Assembly (NCBI GenBank): GCA_900544105.1
Contig: UQUC01000043.1
Coordinates: 1 to 19,465 of the forward strand
Reading direction: 5' to 3'
Source of the DNA: an uncultured Oscillibacter sp.
Lineage (GTDB): Bacteria; Bacillota; Clostridia; Oscillospirales; Oscillospiraceae
DNA: 19,465 nt
Shown here: piece after piece, positions 14,845 through 19,465 of the stretch
Position numbering within the stretch: the first letter of the stretch is position 1
Layout of the letters: every line of letters starts with the position of its first letter
Program-made: the position numbers and the translations under genes
The notes under the pieces: generated by a model
Told to the model about the DNA's origin: nothing
Database searches by the model: none
The model's input: the letters and a program-made list of their open reading frames with translations, nothing else

Positions 14845-17376
14845 TCAATCCTTTCCGCCGAACAGGCCGGTAATGGCCGCCCAGAAGTCCTTGAACATCT
14901 GCGCGACACGCCCCCAGAAGGTAGTCTGCACCTCCGCAGCGGCCTCAGCCTCCGTTTCATCCTCGTCCGGCATGGTGATCTCCTGAGTGCGGATCAAGAT
15001 CTGAATACTCTCAGGAGAGGGGTTGCGGCTGTCGGTGAGAGACACGGCCTCGGCGGTGGCATCCATCAGCAGGAGGTTGTTCATGTCACCGGTATACTCA
15101 TCCCAGGTGTCCTCTATAATATTGCTGATGTTATGCTTGGCATCTTTTACATCGCCGGTGGTACTCAAACTTCTGGCAGTAGCCCGCAGAGCTGCCGCCA
15201 GCCCTTCCAGTGTTTCTTTTGTTCCTGTATCCAGCTTGCTGCCGGTATCCTTCAGCAGGCTTTCAAAGGTACCCATAAACGTATTGGTATTGCCCACGGT
15301 TTTGCCGAGGCTACCAACCATACCCTTAATGTCCTCCAGCGTTGTTTTCAGGCCCGGTGCATTATCGTGGAACACATCATAGAGATCATCCATGGCATCC
15401 AGAACATCGTCCAGATCGTCCAGCATATCATCTGCGTGGTCGGAGATCTCATTCAACTGGCTCAGCGTGTTGGCAACCTCTTGCAGCAGCTTGGCGGTAG
15501 AACCAGCAACGCCGTTCTTCTTACCCAGCAGATCGCAGAGGGTCATGATGGTATCGGTGGTGTTTTTGGTCTGCTCATAAAGATGCAAGAGGTCTTGTGC
15601 GTCCTTTTTGGGGTTTGCACTACCGCCTTTGGCCATGATCAGTGCCGTGAAGAACTGTTCTTCATTCATTTCACCGCCAAAGCTGGTGGCGGCAAATACA
15701 GTTTTCAGTCCATTCATCTGCCCCAGGGCCGTTGTATACTGTGTTTTCATAGCGGCAGCCTTTGTCGCAGCAGCCGGATCTCCCGCAGCAGCCATCTGCG
15801 CTTCTACCACATCAAAGAACAGATCAATGGCATCATCAAAAGATAGGCCGTTGGCGGTTGCAAGTGCCTGAATTTTTCCTGTTGTTTCTTTAAAGGTCGC
15901 GATCTCGCTCTTTGCTTCCTCCTCCGCTGAGATCATCGCATCTTTCAGGTCAATGGTATTGTCCGCCGTATAAGCAGCCATCACCTTCTGAGCGATCATA
16001 GCGCCAAAGATAAACTGATCCTCGCTGAGATTCCCAGTGCCGCCGGCGATCCGATAGGCTCCTTCCATGATCTCCGCCTGCTTTAGCAATGCGTTGATCT
16101 CCGCCATCGTCTTGCCCTGCATGGTGATCTCCTCAGAGCCAACACCCAGTTTCAGCTCAGCTAAGGTCTGGAAAAAGCTGCCTGCATCTTCCGCCAGCTG
16201 GTCTGCCATCGCACCCAGCGCTTTCAAATCGCCGGCAGTGGCCTCCGATGCGCTCTTCATGCGATTCAGATAATCTTGGATATCATTCAGGTCGTCCTGA
16301 ATATCCTTCAGTTCATCTTGGGCGTCTCTCAAGGCACCGTTGAGATTTTTTAAAGCTCTGTCGGTATCATCCACAGCAATGGCTGCCTTGTCGATATGAT
16401 CCGGCAGCAGATCCAGCGCGGACTGAAGCCCGCCAAGGCTCTCCTGCAAAGTATCAGCCTGTTCGTAAAGCGTCCTCTTACCTTTAGAAAAGGTATCGCG
16501 CGCCTGATTAAGCTTATCGAGGCCATTAGCCGTAGCATACAGGCTGCCGCTAATACCATTCATTGAGTCGAGCAGGACATCGAGGCTGTCAGAAAGCTTG
16601 TTGTAGTTGTCCTCCAGGTCGTCCTTCCGCTCAGAGAGCTTGGCGATCTCCTCCAGCTGGCTCAGAGTGGCCGGCACCATCATAAAGGTCATGCCTCCAA
16701 AGGAGAAGTCCTCGCTGCCCACCCGGATCGTATAGTGGCACTCCTCACCGGGCAAACCGAGGAACAGCACCGCCCGCAGGTTGCCAATGAGCTGCACCTG
16801 GGCGCCGGGCGCTTCCAGAGACAGGATATCGTCCTGATTGAAAATAGCCATGGCTTCCAGGGTGTAGTTGTTCCGGGCATACTCGCTGGCCTGTTCATTG
16901 GGCACGATGTCCAGACGGATCTCCACCACACCAGCTTTCCCTGCCAGGTCCTCCGCCTTGGTAGGCACACCGTTAAGGGTATAACTCATGGAGATCGTCC
17001 AAGGAAGCTGCTGGAAGGGCTTCGCCGTTTTGCCCTCAAAGTAAAAGGCGCCGGGCAGGGTCTTTTCGTCCAGCTGGAAAGTGGTCTTGCCGCCGTTCTG
17101 GGTAGGTGCCGTGCCATCGGTCAGGTTGATGATCTCATCATAATCGCCGTAGTCCGTCAACGTAGCAATGCCGTTGGTACGGTAACTCTTCACCACACTA
17201 CCGTCGGTGAGGTTGCCGTAGTAGTCCGTCATAGCGTAGTAGGCCTCGTCATAGGTGGCGGTCACGCCGTCACCGATGGCGGCCGCCGGGATGGAGCCAA
17301 GCACCATCAGTGCGGACAGTGCACAGCTTCCCACACGTAGAAGCTGCCGTTTCGCGGTTTTCACTGGATTTCGCAT
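14845..17376 (-). CDS. Secreted coiled-coil (heptad-repeat) protein, partner of MMPL transporter
   Basis: An 843-residue exported protein with no named family that I recognise for certain; it resembles the YhgE/Pip-like heptad-repeat proteins found beside MMPL pumps in clostridia. A signal peptide covers about 1-33 (basic start, LSALMVLGSIPAAA). A beta-rich domain (about 37-240) is followed by long helical and coiled-coil stretches (240-375, including LKDIQDDLNDIQDYL) and a helical Ala/Met-rich middle (385-600). A second acidic coiled coil (635-715, DDMLDDLDDVLDAMDDL) precedes a short beta segment (SIQILIRTQEI), an acidic linker (803-817) and a C-terminal amphipathic aromatic helix (820-839, FWGRVAQMFKDFWAAITGLF). 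That helix probably touches the membrane or the pump. The start ATG has AAGGAAG upstream. It could be a periplasm-like adaptor spanning the wall zone for the MMPL protein; this is inference from coupling and architecture. Confidence 0.85.
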   Translation of the reverse strand: MRNPVKTAKRQLLRVGSCALSALMVLGSIPAAAIGDGVTATYDEAYYAMTDYYGNLTDGSVVKSYRTNGIATLTDYGDYDEIINLTDGTAPTQNGGKTTFQLDEKTLPGAFYFEGKTAKPFQQLPWTISMSYTLNGVPTKAEDLAGKAGVVEIRLDIVPNEQASEYARNNYTLEAMAIFNQDDILSLEAPGAQVQLIGNLRAVLFLGLPGEECHYTIRVGSEDFSFGGMTFMMVPATLSQLEEIAKLSERKDDLEDNYNKLSDSLDVLLDSMNGISGSLYATANGLDKLNQARDTFSKGKRTLYEQADTLQESLGGLQSALDLLPDHIDKAAIAVDDTDRALKNLNGALRDAQDELKDIQDDLNDIQDYLNRMKSASEATAGDLKALGAMADQLAEDAGSFFQTLAELKLGVGSEEITMQGKTMAEINALLKQAEIMEGAYRIAGGTGNLSEDQFIFGAMIAQKVMAAYTADNTIDLKDAMISAEEEAKSEIATFKETTGKIQALATANGLSFDDAIDLFFDVVEAQMAAAGDPAAATKAAAMKTQYTTALGQMNGLKTVFAATSFGGEMNEEQFFTALIMAKGGSANPKKDAQDLLHLYEQTKNTTDTIMTLCDLLGKKNGVAGSTAKLLQEVANTLSQLNEISDHADDMLDDLDDVLDAMDDLYDVFHDNAPGLKTTLEDIKGMVGSLGKTVGNTNTFMGTFESLLKDTGSKLDTGTKETLEGLAAALRATARSLSTTGDVKDAKHNISNIIEDTWDEYTGDMNNLLLMDATAEAVSLTDSRNPSPESIQILIRTQEITMPDEDETEAEAAAEVQTTFWGRVAQMFKDFWAAITGLFGGKD

Positions 17377-17392
17377 CTTACTTTCTTCCTTC

Positions 17393-17420
17393 TATTTAAA
17401 TTTTGCAGAATACAGGTCAA
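17393..17420 (-). promoter_or_regulatory. Candidate promoter for the coiled-coil/MMPL pair
   Basis: On the minus strand, TTGACC (17420-17415), a 16-base spacer and TAAATA (17398-17393). The -35 box overlaps the metK stop codon. The -10 box is imperfect, and predicted start and SD are very close, so this is a moderate call. Co-transcription from metK is also possible. Confidence 0.4.
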
Positions 17421-18559
17421 AACTGTGCCGGAAAGCGCAGATCCGTCCGCTCCCACGGCATCCCACGGCCGTTTTCGCCGAAGGGTCCATAAGCGGCCAG
17501 TCCCCGGTAAATCGGTCGGGTCAGCCCGAACCGGCGGATCACCACGCCGGGCCGCATATCCACATGGTCCTCCAACCAGACCGCCAGCATCTCATCGCGG
17601 ACAATGCCTGTGCCGAAGGTGTTCACCGACACGCTGACGGGGTCCGCAAGGCCGATAGCATAAGCCAACTGTACCTCGCAGCGATCCGCCAAGCCTGCTG
17701 CCACCACGTTTTTCGCCAGGTATCGGGCCAGGTATGCCCCGGTGCGGTCCATTTTTGTGGGGTCCTTTCCTGCCAGGGAACCGCCCCCATGGTGGGCCGC
17801 GCCGCCATAAGCGTCCGACACGGCTTTTCGCCCGGTAAGGCCGGCGTCTCCGGTGGGGCCGCCGATGACGAACCGTCCGGTTGGATTGATATAAAGCAGT
17901 GGCTCCTCGTCCGTCAGCGCCGGGGGCAGTACTGGCAGGATCACCTCCCGCCGCAACGCTTCTCGTAAGGCATCCGTGCGAACATTGGGTGTATGCTGTG
18001 CCGAAAGGACCACCGTAGTGATCCGGGCGGGACGACCGTCCTCATAAGCCACGCTGACCTGAGCTTTGCCGTCCGGCAGCAGCCAGGGCATCCCGCCGGA
18101 GCGCCGCATGTGATCCAGCCGCTTCACCAGTGCCCCTGCCAAGGTGACCGGCAAGGGCATCAGCTCCGGGGTCTCCCGGCAGGCGTAGCCGGTCATGATC
18201 CCCTGATCCCCGGCACCGGTATCCTCCGCCGAGCGGTGGCTAACACCCTGAGCGATATCCGGAGACTGTGGATGAAAGAGAACCTGAATGTCACAGTGAT
18301 CCGCGTTCAACCCCAGTCCGGGACGGTCATAGCCGATGTCCCGCAGCACCTCCCGGGCCACAGCCTCGTAATCCGGTTCCTGCCTGGCGCTGATCTCTCC
18401 GAACAAGAGCAGGTGATTTTCCCATACGGCCGTCTCGCAGGCAACTCTTGCCTCCGGGTCCTCCGTCAGCAAGGCGTCCAGCACCCCATCGGCCACCTGA
18501 TCGCACAGCTTATCCGGGTGGCCTCTGGTCACAGCTTCCGATGTCAGAATGTGCATCAT
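17417..18559 (-). CDS. metK: S-adenosylmethionine synthetase (methionine adenosyltransferase), divergent
   Basis: A 380-residue protein that makes S-adenosylmethionine from methionine and ATP. Recognisable motifs are the ATP-binding TSEAVTRGHPDKLCDQ (6-21), GAGDQGIMTGYA (115-126), GGPTGDAGLTGRK (233-245), GGGSLAGKDPTKMDR (258-272) and ARYLAKNVVAAG (278-289). It differs from the very conserved family consensus at several places: TEGHPDK is TRGHPDK, GAGDQGxMFGYA has Thr for Phe, and the GGGAFSGKDPTK loop reads GGGSLAGKDPTK. It is also slightly short (usual about 395). Catalytic His, Asp and Lys are kept, so I expect activity. The frame is open to 18622, but the ATG pair at 18559/18556 follows AGAGGTG and matches the family start. 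No SAM riboswitch is visible in the 5' region. The coiled-coil gene follows after 40 bases. Confidence 0.92.
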   Translation of the reverse strand: MMHILTSEAVTRGHPDKLCDQVADGVLDALLTEDPEARVACETAVWENHLLLFGEISARQEPDYEAVAREVLRDIGYDRPGLGLNADHCDIQVLFHPQSPDIAQGVSHRSAEDTGAGDQGIMTGYACRETPELMPLPVTLAGALVKRLDHMRRSGGMPWLLPDGKAQVSVAYEDGRPARITTVVLSAQHTPNVRTDALREALRREVILPVLPPALTDEEPLLYINPTGRFVIGGPTGDAGLTGRKAVSDAYGGAAHHGGGSLAGKDPTKMDRTGAYLARYLAKNVVAAGLADRCEVQLAYAIGLADPVSVSVNTFGTGIVRDEMLAVWLEDHVDMRPGVVIRRFGLTRPIYRGLAAYGPFGENGRGMPWERTDLRFPAQF

Positions 18560-18751
18560 ATTGCACCTCTTCTCCCTCAAAGCGCCCAAGGCGCCCTTTT
18601 CTCCATATTGAAAGTGTAACACGTTTCCTTCGAAGCCACTATGGGCATATCTGCTGTCCGTGCCTAATGGTATGAGAAAATACCCTGCAAAAGTTCAGGC
18701 AAAAACCACCTCCGTGCCTAAAGCCCTAAAGATTTCGTCAGAAACTCGCAC

Positions 18752-18780
18752 TTGAGACTGCTCCGGTTTCCGTGTATAAT
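18752..18780 (+). promoter_or_regulatory. Near-consensus promoter for the TetR-family gene
   Basis: TTGAGA (18752-18757), a 17-base spacer and a perfect TATAAT (18775-18780). The predicted start is near 18787, giving a leader of about 32 bases. Confidence 0.88.
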
Positions 18781-18785
18781 GAATA

Positions 18786-18805
18786 TGAAAAGGAAATTTA
18801 TTTCA
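18786..18805. promoter_or_regulatory. Possible TetR operator (short inverted repeat)
   Basis: TGAAA (18786-18790) and TTTCA (18801-18805) form an inverted repeat spanning 20 bases. It lies at the predicted start of transcription, between the -10 box and the ribosome site, where an autorepressor would bind. Five-base arms in AT-rich DNA can arise by chance. Confidence 0.3.
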
Positions 18806-18818
18806 AAAGGAGCGGACT

Positions 18819-19388
18819 ATGGCACAACAGACAAAAAATGCCATCCGGCGGGCCTTTATCCAGCTTCTGAACGAACGTTCTCTGGATAAGATCTCCATTA
18901 AAGACATTGCGGAAAAAGGCGCTGTGAATCGCAACACCTTCTATTACTATTATGCGGACATCTACGCACTGGTAGAGGATATTCTTCAATTGGAGATCGA
19001 GGATTTCCAGTCCAAGCTGCGCCGGTATGACAGTTGGCAGGAAGCGTTCCGGGACGCTACGGCTTTCGCCACCCAGAACAAGCGAGCCGTGTATCATCTC
19101 TACAATTCCGGCAACCAGGAGACGCTTCGGCGTTACTACCATAAGGTGACGTTAGCCGCCATGACCTCCTATGTGCGGGATCAGGCCGAAGGGCTTCCGG
19201 TAGATGACGAGGATGTCCGGGTCCTGTCTGAATTCTATGCCGCCGCACTGTCAGGGCTGACCGCCCTGTGGCTGCAAAATGGCATGAGATACGATACTGA
19301 TGCCTACATCGACCATCTGGGGCACCTGCTGGACGGCAACATCCGCCGCTCTCTGGAACGGAGCTGCCAAAATTCTGCCCATGCCTAA
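18819..19388 (+). CDS. TetR-family transcriptional regulator
   Basis: A 189-residue regulator. An N-terminal helix-turn-helix domain covers about 5-55 (AIRRAFIQLLNE, ISIKDIAEKGAVNRNTFYYYYAD), with the diagnostic recognition helix and FYYYY motif of TetR proteins. An all-helical ligand-binding and dimer domain (about 60-185) includes FYAAALSGLTALWLQNGM, typical of the DhaS/TetR_C-7-like clostridial group. The start ATG follows AAAAGGAG. It is transcribed divergently from metK and the coiled-coil/MMPL genes. TetR repressors often control a divergent efflux pump, so it may govern that module; this is inference from position. The ligand is unknown. Confidence 0.92.
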   Translation: MAQQTKNAIRRAFIQLLNERSLDKISIKDIAEKGAVNRNTFYYYYADIYALVEDILQLEIEDFQSKLRRYDSWQEAFRDATAFATQNKRAVYHLYNSGNQETLRRYYHKVTLAAMTSYVRDQAEGLPVDDEDVRVLSEFYAAALSGLTALWLQNGMRYDTDAYIDHLGHLLDGNIRRSLERSCQNSAHA

Positions 19389-19465
19389 AAAAGCATCCAC
19401 CCGCAATACCCAATGTCACTTAGTTAGCAAGTAAGGAACCTCACAAAGACAGCACACAGCAAAGC
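19389..19465. other. Right-edge non-coding tail
   Basis: 77 bases after the tetR stop with no clear terminator, ORF or RNA. I see nothing further to support here. Confidence 0.5.

Larger units (their letters stand above)
18560..18818. other. Divergent intergenic region, metK / tetR
   Basis: 259 bases. Towards metK it holds a small GC hairpin (GCGCC/GGCGC near 18582-18594) just upstream of the SD. I could not find a convincing minus-strand promoter. Towards tetR it holds a strong promoter (18752-18780) and a short inverted repeat. The middle (18625-18750) shows no ORF, RNA or repeat that I can recognise. Confidence 0.6.

Noticed and set aside
13033..15846. 937-codon plus-strand open frame
   Set aside because: Antisense to the MMPL and coiled-coil genes. 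It is His/Gln/Gly-rich, has no domain motif and lacks a convincing ribosome site.
18560..18720. SAM riboswitch upstream of metK
   Set aside because: No recognisable SAM-I core or terminator/antiterminator pair. Only a small GC hairpin lies near the ribosome site.

Overview
The window looks like chromosomal DNA from a fairly GC-rich Gram-positive gut-type clostridium. Oscillospirales (Ruminococcaceae/Oscillospiraceae-like) is my best guess; the genus cannot be read from the sequence. The grounds are strong AGGAGG-type ribosome binding sites, frequent TTG starts, a WalRK-type two-component operon with its YycH/YycI accessory genes, and family-level similarity of the housekeeping proteins. I recognised no rRNA, tRNA, CRISPR array, integrase or transposase.

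Left edge (1-397): two identical 126-bp tandem units plus a degenerate partial unit. Read on the minus strand they form an open frame of 42-codon repeats, and each unit carries its own Shine-Dalgarno and ATG. A perfect 18-bp-arm inverted repeat (347-388) separates them from the first clear gene. Next comes a minus-strand operon, smpB -> cyclophilin-type peptidyl-prolyl isomerase -> short-chain dehydrogenase (2230 down to 398).

Centre (2264-10576, plus strand): a promoter at 2264-2291 drives a Nudix ADP-sugar hydrolase and then a cell-envelope control operon, walR-walK-walH(yycH)-walI(yycI)-murA-walJ(yycJ)-rlmH. This is the classic Firmicutes WalRK cluster with murA, the first committed peptidoglycan enzyme, inserted between walI and walJ. 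murA has its own good sigma-A-like promoter and a leader with a small terminator-like hairpin. A second, larger terminator-like hairpin lies between murA and walJ. Four genes in the cluster start with TTG, and walI has no ordinary start codon where its membrane anchor should begin. A phosphoglucomutase-type phosphohexomutase (10632-12359) follows and ends at a textbook intrinsic terminator.

Right part (12535-19388): a minus-strand group, metK-like -> 843-residue secreted coiled-coil protein -> 752-residue MMPL/RND membrane transporter, ends at a bidirectional terminator shared with the plus-strand side. A TetR-family regulator lies divergently upstream with a near-consensus promoter. The coiled-coil protein and MMPL pump are tightly coupled (6-nt gap) and probably work as one envelope export or remodelling machine. 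Its substrate is unknown, and it is the least understood system in the window together with the repeat ORF at the left edge.

How the parts fit: the centre controls and feeds wall synthesis (WalRK sensing, MurA, sugar phosphate supply). The right part is a likely regulated envelope transport module. The left operon is general housekeeping (ribosome rescue, protein folding, redox).
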